Source: an uncultured bacterium (lineage in GTDB: Bacteria > Cyanobacteriota > Vampirovibrionia > Gastranaerophilales > Gastranaerophilaceae). Taken from it: a stretch of DNA of 64,000 bases. Made by a program: the position numbers and the translations under genes. The DNA lies in assembly GCA_949283255.1 (NCBI GenBank), contig CASDRS010000005.1, positions 98,623-162,622 of the forward strand, read 5' to 3'. The notes beneath the pieces were generated by a model that saw only the letters and a list, made by a program, of their open reading frames with translations, was not told the origin of the DNA and made no database searches. Of this stretch, positions 40,770-48,934 are shown in pieces. Positions within the stretch are counted from its first letter, which is position 1, and every line of letters begins with the position of its first letter.

Positions 40770-41645
40770 ATGATGAATATAGAAGCATTAGAAGAAAAAT
40801 ATCCGTTTTTAATGAAATACTTTAAAAATGGGATTATAAATAAAAACAAACGGATAGCAAATTGCCTGCTGTTTTACGGTACAGACTTGGACGCACAATA
40901 TGCACTTGCGCTTGAGATCGCGAGACTCTTAAACTGCACGGGAGATAAAACTCCAACCTGTAACTGTCTGAATTGTAAATGGCTAAGAGATAATCAACAC
41001 CCTGCAGTTTTGACCATATCAAAAGTCGACAACAAATCGCAAGATGATGATTCCAAAAGTGTTATTTCAATCGATCAGGCTAGAATGATTAAGGATAATT
41101 TGCTTGTCGCATCTGATTATCACAGAGTTTTTATATTCTGCGATAAAGACTCTAACGGCAATATTCTTGGGTTGAATACAACCAACTTTCAAGAACCTAC
41201 GGCAAACGCGCTTCTCAAAACATTTGAAGAACCGCCTGCTAATACGACTTTTATTTTCTTAACCAAAAACAAAACTGATGTGCTCTCTACGATTATTTCA
41301 AGAGCTCAATGTTTTTATGTTCCATCGAAACAAGTTACCCAAAGAGATTTCTCCATTGTCAAAGATGCTATGGACGGATATTTGGAAATTCCACGGAATA
41401 ACGTTTTAGATTTTTATGACAAAATATTTGAACTTACAAAAGAAAATGAACCTATGGAAATCCTAAACCAAATGCAAAATTATATTTGCGAATTGTTAGA
41501 ACATTCTACCGATAACAAGGGCTTAAAGATAAAACTCATAAAGGATATTAATACCATTGAACACGCAAAAGAAGAATTAAATTTGAATATGAATATTCAA
41601 ACAATTCTTGAAAATTTAGCGTTCAAAATTATCTTAGAAAGATAG
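40770..41645 (+). CDS. holB: DNA polymerase III delta-prime subunit
   Basis: HolB is the stator of the clamp loader. At 291 aa it has a degenerate P-loop (FYGTDLDAQYALALEIA) as expected for delta-prime, a four-Cys zinc module (Cys51 region, CTGDKTPTCNCLNC) and the conserved TANALLKTFEEPP and IISRAQ (SRC-like) blocks. The start may be the first or second of two adjacent ATG codons. Convergent with the 164-aa gene, 10 bp apart. Confidence 0.9.
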   Translation: MMNIEALEEKYPFLMKYFKNGIINKNKRIANCLLFYGTDLDAQYALALEIARLLNCTGDKTPTCNCLNCKWLRDNQHPAVLTISKVDNKSQDDDSKSVISIDQARMIKDNLLVASDYHRVFIFCDKDSNGNILGLNTTNFQEPTANALLKTFEEPPANTTFIFLTKNKTDVLSTIISRAQCFYVPSKQVTQRDFSIVKDAMDGYLEIPRNNVLDFYDKIFELTKENEPMEILNQMQNYICELLEHSTDNKGLKIKLIKDINTIEHAKEELNLNMNIQTILENLAFKIILER

Positions 41646-41655
41646 TTTTCTGAGT

Positions 41656-42150
41656 TTAACCTTCCATTCTTTCTTCTCTAAAACCAAGCGTTTCTGCTTG
41701 CTTGTATAAAGATGCCAACTGTTTTATTTGTGGATCTTTTTTGATGTTATTAACTGAACTCAAACCAGCACTTCCAAAAAATCCGCCAACAGCACCGATT
41801 CCTGCGCCAACCAAAGATGTTAACGAACCTATAATTGAACGTTTAAGAACAGAACCCTTTACGGCAATCGCAATTGCTGCAGGAATGATTGCACCCAATG
41901 CGCCTCCGAGAATTGTTGACAATTTTATTGTCTTTTCCATCTTCTTGGAATTCTTCTCTTGAATTTGTTTATATTCAGGAGTTGTCATAGTTTCAAAGCA
42001 CTTATTCATCTCATCATTAACTTTTTCAAATTTATCCACATTCTCCTCAGGAATGCTTGCTATAAGACGTTTATTAGTTTTTGGATCAGTAAAAACATAG
42101 TTTTGACGTCCATCAATCGGAGCTCCAGCTTTTATATAACCTACCGGCAT
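41656..42150 (-). CDS. Hypothetical protein with glycine-zipper membrane segments, 164 aa
   Basis: No family recognised. A soluble N-terminal part is followed by two Gly/Ala-rich hydrophobic segments (about residues 78-97 and 104-126, GGALGAIIPAAIAIAV and LVGAGIGAVGGFFGSAG) with the GxxxG spacing of glycine zippers. AAAGGG precedes the ATG. A membrane-inserted hairpin is likely. Confidence 0.65.
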   Translation of the reverse strand: MPVGYIKAGAPIDGRQNYVFTDPKTNKRLIASIPEENVDKFEKVNDEMNKCFETMTTPEYKQIQEKNSKKMEKTIKLSTILGGALGAIIPAAIAIAVKGSVLKRSIIGSLTSLVGAGIGAVGGFFGSAGLSSVNNIKKDPQIKQLASLYKQAETLGFREERMEG

Positions 42151-42324
42151 AACAATCCCTTTCTACACTACATACACTATAACTATCATTATAAAAACAA
42201 AAAACTCATTAAAAGTGCTATTAATCCGACATATGTAACAAAACATTTACATATCACTAAATCAAGACATTTATAGACAGAAAATATACTTTATATATAA
42301 GTAATAACTAAAGGGAGGATTATA

Positions 42325-42678
42325 ATGGGGGATTACAAAGTCAATAAGGGCGACAATCTATACAATATTGCTAAAGAAAAATACGCTTTAACAAATAAGC
42401 AAGATATAATGGAACAAGTACATAAGATTGCAAAAGCAAACAAAATTAAAAACATAAATTTAATTAAAGTAGACCAAACATTAAAACTTCCCGAAGAATT
42501 AAACTTAGAGTCTGTTTCAATAATGACACCAAACTCTGAAACCGCAACAACATTAAAAGATGAAACAGGCAATACAAATTACTACAGAGCAAACACCATA
42601 TTTGGAGATATCGCAACATTACTACTTCCAAAGAAAGAGGTTGCTTTAGGATTTAAAACTTGCAAATCAACTTTATAG
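42325..42678 (+). CDS. LysM-domain protein without signal peptide, 117 aa
   Basis: Residues 3-57 form a LysM domain (YKVNKGDNLYNIAKEKY...DQTLKLPEEL), which binds peptidoglycan-type polysaccharides. There is no signal peptide, unlike most LysM proteins, so it may be cytoplasmic or exported otherwise. AGGGAGG lies eight bases before the ATG. The C-terminal half is unrecognised and its last 97 bp overlap the convergent 490-aa gene. Confidence 0.78.
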   Translation: MGDYKVNKGDNLYNIAKEKYALTNKQDIMEQVHKIAKANKIKNINLIKVDQTLKLPEELNLESVSIMTPNSETATTLKDETGNTNYYRANTIFGDIATLLLPKKEVALGFKTCKSTL

Positions 42679-44054
42679 TCAAGTGCTTTTCTTACAAGTT
42701 CCGGATTTTTTTCGTATAAATTAAATACACAATCATCCAAAACTTTAGGAATATCTTCACCCCTTAGTGACTTATCTCTGACAAGTTTGATAATTCTTTC
42801 AGGATTTGCACTCCTTTGAACATTATCAAGCAGCTTACCTATCTGAGATATTGATAAATCTTGCCTTTGCAATATGTCGTCAGTATATTTTATTGTTTGG
42901 TCATTTATTTTTAAGAGGACATCTCTAACATTACGACCAGCAATTTCAGGATCTCTTTTTAATAAGTTTTGAATAACTTCAAAGTACTTTTTTTCCTTAT
43001 TTCCTGGGTTTTTTATAACAGTCCACAATGCTTCTTGCATATCTCTTGGAACACCCATGTCTGCTAATTTTTCCAGTTTTGAAATATTCTTAGGTGTTGC
43101 AATCGAAAAATTGATTTTTAAAGCTTTTGGATTTAATGCAAATTTTTCGATGATATCAGCATTATCAATAGAGATCTGTGAAAATATATTTTTACAATCA
43201 GCTTGTGTTAGACTTTTATTTTGCAACAAGCGCTCATACATATCGGGTAACTTTTGGATTAAAGTTTCTTGTTTTTGCTTAAAAGTCGCAGCAATTTCAT
43301 CTGTCAATTTACAAAACTCATCTTCATTAATTAACTTCTTTTGATATTTTTGCATTAGTTCTGTTGGGATATCAAATGAAGCTTGATTTATTTTTTGAGA
43401 TACTTTTATATATCTGCAAGTCAAATCTTGCAATTGGCTATCCGGTATAGATTTATTATTTAAAATTCTTTGTAAAAATTTAGATACAGGAATTTCATCA
43501 CAAGTGCCCAATACTGAAATATTAGCAGCATCATTTACACTCAAATTTCTGCCGGATTGTTTAATCAATTGGACCATCTTTTCAGCCTGAGCCTTTGTTA
43601 AACCTCTACCCATGCCGGAAATAATTGAACTTGCATATCTTGCATCTTCAGGTTTTGCTGTTCTTATAATTTGCAGAACATCATCTATTTTGTCTCCTGA
43701 CAACTCTGACATACCTTCAATATATAAACTTTTTGCTTTTGGACTGCTCAGTTTTGAAATTTCATCCAGATATTTTACTGCAGCATCAGAATTCATACCA
43801 GTTAAGCTTGGCAGAGAAGTTTCCTTTGATGCCATCTTCAATATCCTTCCGGCTACAGATTGATTTTCTGCAGTTACCCCTTTTAGAAATCCTGATAAGC
43901 TGTATAAATTAACATTACGGCCGGTTAAGCCTGCTTTTGCAAGCTGATAATTTTCAGGATTAACTGCAGAAAGGACTTTTGAAATAAGGAAATTTTCACT
44001 CCCACGAGCATCTGTTCCAAGCTTGAAGTTAGGATTTTCTAAAAGCTCAGTCAT
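42582..44054 (-). CDS. Large helical hypothetical protein, 490 aa
   Basis: No family recognised. Almost wholly alpha-helical with loosely repeated segments of about 30-40 residues, many beginning NPE or SLTQAQ-like, suggesting an alpha-solenoid. No signal peptide or membrane segment. The upstream 132-aa gene ends 26 bp earlier in another frame. The 3' end overlaps the LysM gene by 97 bp in convergent orientation, an unusually long antisense overlap. Confidence 0.65.
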   Translation of the reverse strand: MTELLENPNFKLGTDARGSENFLISKVLSAVNPENYQLAKAGLTGRNVNLYSLSGFLKGVTAENQSVAGRILKMASKETSLPSLTGMNSDAAVKYLDEISKLSSPKAKSLYIEGMSELSGDKIDDVLQIIRTAKPEDARYASSIISGMGRGLTKAQAEKMVQLIKQSGRNLSVNDAANISVLGTCDEIPVSKFLQRILNNKSIPDSQLQDLTCRYIKVSQKINQASFDIPTELMQKYQKKLINEDEFCKLTDEIAATFKQKQETLIQKLPDMYERLLQNKSLTQADCKNIFSQISIDNADIIEKFALNPKALKINFSIATPKNISKLEKLADMGVPRDMQEALWTVIKNPGNKEKKYFEVIQNLLKRDPEIAGRNVRDVLLKINDQTIKYTDDILQRQDLSISQIGKLLDNVQRSANPERIIKLVRDKSLRGEDIPKVLDDCVFNLYEKNPELVRKALDYKVDLQVLNPKATSFFGSSNVAISPNMVFAL

Positions 44055-44080
44055 TAATTTTTTTCGTAACTGGAATACTT

Positions 44081-44479
44081 TTAATTCTTCTTATTATTTA
44101 AAAATTTGGTAAATATTTTCTTATTATCTTCTGTAACATGACCTAAAAATCCGTTCTTTATAATCGCTTTACGTTTTAATACAGCATCCACAAACTTGTT
44201 ATCTGCCATACAAGTTAAGCCTGATACATTTCGCGTAACCGCTTTCAAATCCCCGAGAGAAACTCCATATCTGCCGAATTGATCAGCCAACTTTTGGATC
44301 TTAGCAGCTTCTTCAGGTACAACATCATCTACAATACGTGTTAAATTTTTAACTCCGCCAATTAAATTTTGAGCAGTTTTTTCTTGTACCTTATCAGTAA
44401 AATAAGTAATACCAGATATTTTTTTAGATGCAGGAACAACTTGCTTCCACATCATACGAACTAATGGTGCAATTCTCAT
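44081..44479 (-). CDS. Small helical hypothetical protein, 132 aa
   Basis: No family recognised. Helical, basic (ends NNKKN), cytoplasmic by appearance. Its close spacing (26 bp) to the 490-aa gene and similar composition suggest one operon or an originally continuous gene. ATG at 44479 is preceded by GGGGAAAAG. Divergence from the helicase gene leaves about 100 bp upstream. Confidence 0.55.
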   Translation of the reverse strand: MRIAPLVRMMWKQVVPASKKISGITYFTDKVQEKTAQNLIGGVKNLTRIVDDVVPEEAAKIQKLADQFGRYGVSLGDLKAVTRNVSGLTCMADNKFVDAVLKRKAIIKNGFLGHVTEDNKKIFTKFLNNKKN

Positions 44480-44585
44480 CTTTTCCCCTTGTGTGTATAT
44501 ATATAAAGTATTAAAGTCATATAGAATTGACTAATTGCAACAAAATGTTACACAACAAGCTAACTTTCGGACGTAATAGGAAAAA

Positions 44586-47500
44586 TTATTTGCACTCAAT
44601 TAGAACTCTGTCCAGACAAGCATTTTTTGAATAATACCATTCACGGTAAGTTATACGATTAACTTTAAATCCGCATCTTTCAAGTATAGATTGCTTTTTC
44701 ATATTAGAAATTTTTTGAGGAGTATTATCTTCAACCCCATCAACTTCTATCACGAACTTATCATCAACAAGCAAATCTGCACTCAAACCTGCAATATCTA
44801 CACCGGCTTTTACGGTATGTCCCAAGTCTCTAATACTCTGGGCTATTTCACGCTCAAGCTTGTTCTTATAAATATTCTCATCAATTTCAAGATTGTCTAG
44901 AGCCTGTTTTTTGTTGTTATATTCTTCGATATAAGACATATAATCTCTAAACAAACCATCCTGAATATCTTTAGGATCTCTTGATACGAAATTTATAACC
45001 TTGTATCTTGCACGAGTAATTGCAACATTAAACAAATTTGGCTTTTGTAAGAATGTCAAACTCTGCGGGAAACTGTTTGGTGCAAATGCCCAAGACATAA
45101 GAATAATATCTCTCTCATCACCTTGGAACGTATGAGCAGTACCAATTTCAATCTGGTGCTTCTTCATCATATGGTCAGACAAAACTTTTGAAACAGAAAT
45201 CTTTAACTGCTCAACCTGAGCCCTAAAAGGTGAAATTATACCAATAGACACAGGCTTGTCAGGGTTGCTTCTCTCGTCTTCCACCACAATATCATAAAGA
45301 CGTTTTACCAAAGCTTCTATTTCAGGCAAATTTCTTGTCGCATCCATATCAACTTTTCCATCAGACACAACTACTGTCTCAAGAACCTTTTCATCCCCGA
45401 CATCTTTTTTCATTACACGAATTCTTCCGCCATAAAACTCTCTGTTTGAGAACTCAATAATAGGCGGTAAACTTCTGAAATGTTCATCCAACATAACGGA
45501 ATTCATAGAATAATAATCAGCTAAATCGAACATTGAATTTGTTCTAAATCTCCACATCAACTGATATTTATCAGGAATACCATACTGAGTCAGGAATGAT
45601 TGCTCTTTAGCTTTTTCAAGGAATGACAAATGCGGCAGCTGCTTATCATCACCTACAATAACCGCTTTTTTAGCCCTGAACAAAATAGGGAAACAGCTTG
45701 CGATATCGCATTGAGAAGCTTCGTCAATAATTGCAACATCAAACATACCCGGTTTTAAAGGCAACGAACCTGATACCGCATAAGTTGTAACACACCAGCA
45801 AGGGAAAGCTTCCAACAATGGTTTAAAATCTTCCGTCTCCAAAATTCTGCTTTGAAGATTTTGACGACGTTCAACAAGAGATTTTGCGTGAACTTTCAAT
45901 CTGTTACATTTTATCTGATCTCTCAAAAGATTTTTCAAACCATCACGTCTTTTGCCTTTCAAAATATTTGTGGCGAGTGATTTTTGTTTCTTTTTCATCT
46001 GGCGAATTTGTTCTGATAATACATGCAAATTCCCTGTCTTTTGAATATCTGCCTCAATTTTTCTCAAATTCCAAATCATAGCAGCAATCTGCAATTCTGA
46101 TTTCAGCCTGCCAAGATTTTCATAATTTACTTCAAAATCTTTCAACTTCAGTATCTTTTTTAAACTGTTAATACTGCCGAAATTTGCAATATTTGCAAAA
46201 AATCCGGTTTTTTCCATATTTTTTTCTAAAGTTGAAATAATTTGCAAAATAGCTTCTATCTCAGGCTTTTTAAGAGCAGTTTTAATAAACTTCATATCGC
46301 CTATAGATTTTTCCTGTTCTTCAACATCAACAGACATGCTCCGCCAATCATTTTCGAGCTTAATTATCTGTTCGCTTTTGTTTTCATAATCACGCATAAG
46401 GTTGAGGTGATTTTTCATATCATCAACACTTGCAAACAAGCTGTCTTCATAGTCGCTGTCTATATCAACTTTTCCTGATAATAAGTCCTGCAACTCCATA
46501 CTCAACTGCTTTTGATAATTCAATCTACCGGCACGAAGTGCCAAAAACGGAGCACCCAGCTCATTTAATCTATCGGCAACAACATCAACTGCCTTATCCA
46601 TTCTTGATGCAACAAGAACAGTTTTTCCATTTGCTATCAAGTGCGCAACAAGGTTAACAATCGTTTGAGATTTACCTGTTCCCGGAGGCCCCTGAACTGC
46701 AATGAGCTTGTTATTTTCTATATTTTTTATAACTCTTTCCTGTGAGTCACTCAGCGCCAAAGGAGTTATAGGATAAAACTCCGTAATTTTCTTCATATCC
46801 TTAAGCGGTGCAGACTTTTCTTTTGATAAAGAAAACTCTTCATTTATAACGTTCAAAGCGGTTTCACGATAAACCCCGCTAGGCTTTTCAGCAATTTGAG
46901 TCAGCTCGTGCAAAACTCCCGCCGTTACAGTCGGACGTTTTGTCAGAATAATAGCAGCTTGACTTGTCAAGTTAATCTTTTCAAGCTTTTTCATCTGCTT
47001 TTGTTTGTTCTCTTCTTCGTTAACAAAAGCTTCAACATTATCGCCGTTAATTTTTTCACTGTAAAAATCTGTTTCCGAATCCTTTGAAATATTATCCTCA
47101 TCAACATTATTTTTATCGTCAAGATTAATATCGATCTCAGGAATAAGAGCTTTCAGAGTGGTTAAAAACACGCCCATATCTTCATTAGTGATAGGAATTT
47201 TCGGAACTACATCCAATAATCCCTCTAAAAGTTGCTCAACTTCATCATCATCATCATTCTTCTTCATCAAAGCGGTAAGAGCACCTGTATTAAGTGAAAG
47301 TGTCTCCTCTTGAGGAATACAATTTATATTGACTCCATTTCTTTCAAGATGACATGGTAAATATAAAAGCGGAGTTAAAAACTCATTTGCCTTACGAGAT
47401 TTTGAACTTCTACCGACCAAGAACAAATATCCGTATATAAGATACTTATCTTTTACACCGGCAGATGAAAGATTCATCAACTCAGTCAGTTTGCTGTCAC

Positions 47501-47711
47501 TTCCGTCTAAACGCAAATATTCATCACCGCTTGATAAAAGTTCCTCTTTCCCTTTCAAGAAAATCCATTTGTTATCTTTATCGCCTTTCAAATTTCTGAA
47601 CGTAGAACTTTGAACTTCTTCTCTAACACAATCGTGAAGATACAAGCTCAGTTTTTTTATAAAACTATTATTAAACGCTGAATTAATTGCCTTTGACGCT
47701 TCTTGTAACAT
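44586..47711 (-). CDS. UPF1/Dna2-type SF1 helicase with C-terminal Vsr/DUF559-like nuclease
   Basis: A 1041-aa protein. The first about 330 residues are a charged, unrecognised N-terminal region. The SF1B helicase core has Walker A QGPPGTGKSQT (about residue 340), a coiled-coil insertion, Walker B IIDEASQ (about 660), GDDKQLPH, FRS, GTAHTFQGDERDI and NVAITRAR. Residues about 955-1020 carry DLLVDDKFVIEVDG followed by KK and RITYREWY, the D...ExD pattern of Vsr-like/DUF559 endonuclease domains. Fusion of helicase and nuclease suggests DNA processing or defence. ATG follows GAGGGG. Not clustered with restriction genes here. Confidence 0.88.
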   Translation of the reverse strand: MLQEASKAINSAFNNSFIKKLSLYLHDCVREEVQSSTFRNLKGDKDNKWIFLKGKEELLSSGDEYLRLDGSDSKLTELMNLSSAGVKDKYLIYGYLFLVGRSSKSRKANEFLTPLLYLPCHLERNGVNINCIPQEETLSLNTGALTALMKKNDDDDEVEQLLEGLLDVVPKIPITNEDMGVFLTTLKALIPEIDINLDDKNNVDEDNISKDSETDFYSEKINGDNVEAFVNEEENKQKQMKKLEKINLTSQAAIILTKRPTVTAGVLHELTQIAEKPSGVYRETALNVINEEFSLSKEKSAPLKDMKKITEFYPITPLALSDSQERVIKNIENNKLIAVQGPPGTGKSQTIVNLVAHLIANGKTVLVASRMDKAVDVVADRLNELGAPFLALRAGRLNYQKQLSMELQDLLSGKVDIDSDYEDSLFASVDDMKNHLNLMRDYENKSEQIIKLENDWRSMSVDVEEQEKSIGDMKFIKTALKKPEIEAILQIISTLEKNMEKTGFFANIANFGSINSLKKILKLKDFEVNYENLGRLKSELQIAAMIWNLRKIEADIQKTGNLHVLSEQIRQMKKKQKSLATNILKGKRRDGLKNLLRDQIKCNRLKVHAKSLVERRQNLQSRILETEDFKPLLEAFPCWCVTTYAVSGSLPLKPGMFDVAIIDEASQCDIASCFPILFRAKKAVIVGDDKQLPHLSFLEKAKEQSFLTQYGIPDKYQLMWRFRTNSMFDLADYYSMNSVMLDEHFRSLPPIIEFSNREFYGGRIRVMKKDVGDEKVLETVVVSDGKVDMDATRNLPEIEALVKRLYDIVVEDERSNPDKPVSIGIISPFRAQVEQLKISVSKVLSDHMMKKHQIEIGTAHTFQGDERDIILMSWAFAPNSFPQSLTFLQKPNLFNVAITRARYKVINFVSRDPKDIQDGLFRDYMSYIEEYNNKKQALDNLEIDENIYKNKLEREIAQSIRDLGHTVKAGVDIAGLSADLLVDDKFVIEVDGVEDNTPQKISNMKKQSILERCGFKVNRITYREWYYSKNACLDRVLIECK

Positions 47712-47766
47712 GGAGTCCCCTCTTAAATTATTGTATATAAATCTATTTTACGCTAAAATCAGTATT

Positions 47767-48879
47767 ATGAACATCATCAGAATAAAGGATACTTCAAATA
47801 AGTTATTTTATATAGGCGGCGTCGTAAGAGACGAAATCCTTCACAAAGAAAGTTTTGATATCGATCTAACCTATGTAGGAAACGCAATAGAATACGCAAA
47901 ATCACTCCCTGATGTAGAAATCATAAAAATTAACGAACCTTTTGGTACAGTCAGAGTGAAAATTGACGGGAAAGAAATCGATATAGCCTCAACTCGTGCC
48001 GAAATATATGAACGCCCCGGACATTTACCAACTATTACGGAAATCGGCTGTGATTTAAAAAAAGATGTTATAAGAAGAGACTTTACAATCAACGCGCTTG
48101 CTAAAAACTTTAATTCAGGAGAAATAATTGATTATACTGGCGGACTTGATGATATTAAAAATAAAACCATAAGAGTTCTGCACGACAAAAGCTTCATTGA
48201 AGACCCTACACGTATTATCAGAGCTCTTAAATTTGCAGTAAGATTTGATTTTGAATTGGATGAACATACAAAAGAATTACGAGATAACTATTTGAAAAAT
48301 ATCAACTATGATATGAGCTTCAAGAGAGTAAAAAAAGAACTTATAGAAACATTCAGCCTCAACTCTCAAAAAGCTTATAATGAATTTATTGACAAAAATA
48401 TCTACAAGCTTGTCACTGAAAAAACTGTTACAAAACCAAATATCAATATAGAAAACATTATAAATAAATACAAAAAACTGATAAACCCTTCAAACATTTG
48501 GCTCATATATGTTGGAACCCTTGAGGATTTGTCAAAATTAGAACTTACAAAAGAAGAAAAAAGTATTATAACTGATTACATAAATATTAAAAATCTAAAG
48601 TTCAACTCTGATTTTGAAATATACAAAACTTTTAAAAATGTCAAACCGGAAACAGTTTTGTTATATGGAATATTAAATGATTTAGTCCCTGTAATTAATT
48701 ATTTTGAAAACTTACAAGACATTAAAGTCGAAATTACAGGAGATGATTTGCTGAAATTGGGACTGAAACCATCATCAAAATATCGAGAATGCTTTGATGA
48801 AATCCTTATGGAAAAATGCCTTAACCCAACATTAACCAAATCCGACGAATTAAATATTGCAAAAAAATATATTAAATAG
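47767..48879 (+). CDS. cca: CCA tRNA nucleotidyltransferase (class II)
   Basis: The enzyme adds or repairs the 3' CCA of tRNA. Class II signatures are seen: GGVVRDEIL with DIDLTYVG (catalytic DxD, about residues 30-32), RRDFTINALA, LDDIKNKTIRVLH and RIIRALKFAVRF (about 148-160). At 370 aa it lacks a C-terminal HD domain. The start at 47767 is chosen from family alignment; an upstream frame to 47710 has no support. CCA addition is needed because the tRNA-Met and tRNA-Trp genes in this window encode no CCA. A poly(A) polymerase activity cannot be excluded from motifs alone. Confidence 0.9.
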   Translation: MNIIRIKDTSNKLFYIGGVVRDEILHKESFDIDLTYVGNAIEYAKSLPDVEIIKINEPFGTVRVKIDGKEIDIASTRAEIYERPGHLPTITEIGCDLKKDVIRRDFTINALAKNFNSGEIIDYTGGLDDIKNKTIRVLHDKSFIEDPTRIIRALKFAVRFDFELDEHTKELRDNYLKNINYDMSFKRVKKELIETFSLNSQKAYNEFIDKNIYKLVTEKTVTKPNINIENIINKYKKLINPSNIWLIYVGTLEDLSKLELTKEEKSIITDYINIKNLKFNSDFEIYKTFKNVKPETVLLYGILNDLVPVINYFENLQDIKVEITGDDLLKLGLKPSSKYRECFDEILMEKCLNPTLTKSDELNIAKKYIK

Positions 48880-48934
48880 CCCCGGTTTTTGCCGGAGCTA
48901 TCGTTTGTATGTGTAAGATGCAGTTTTTGTGTGT

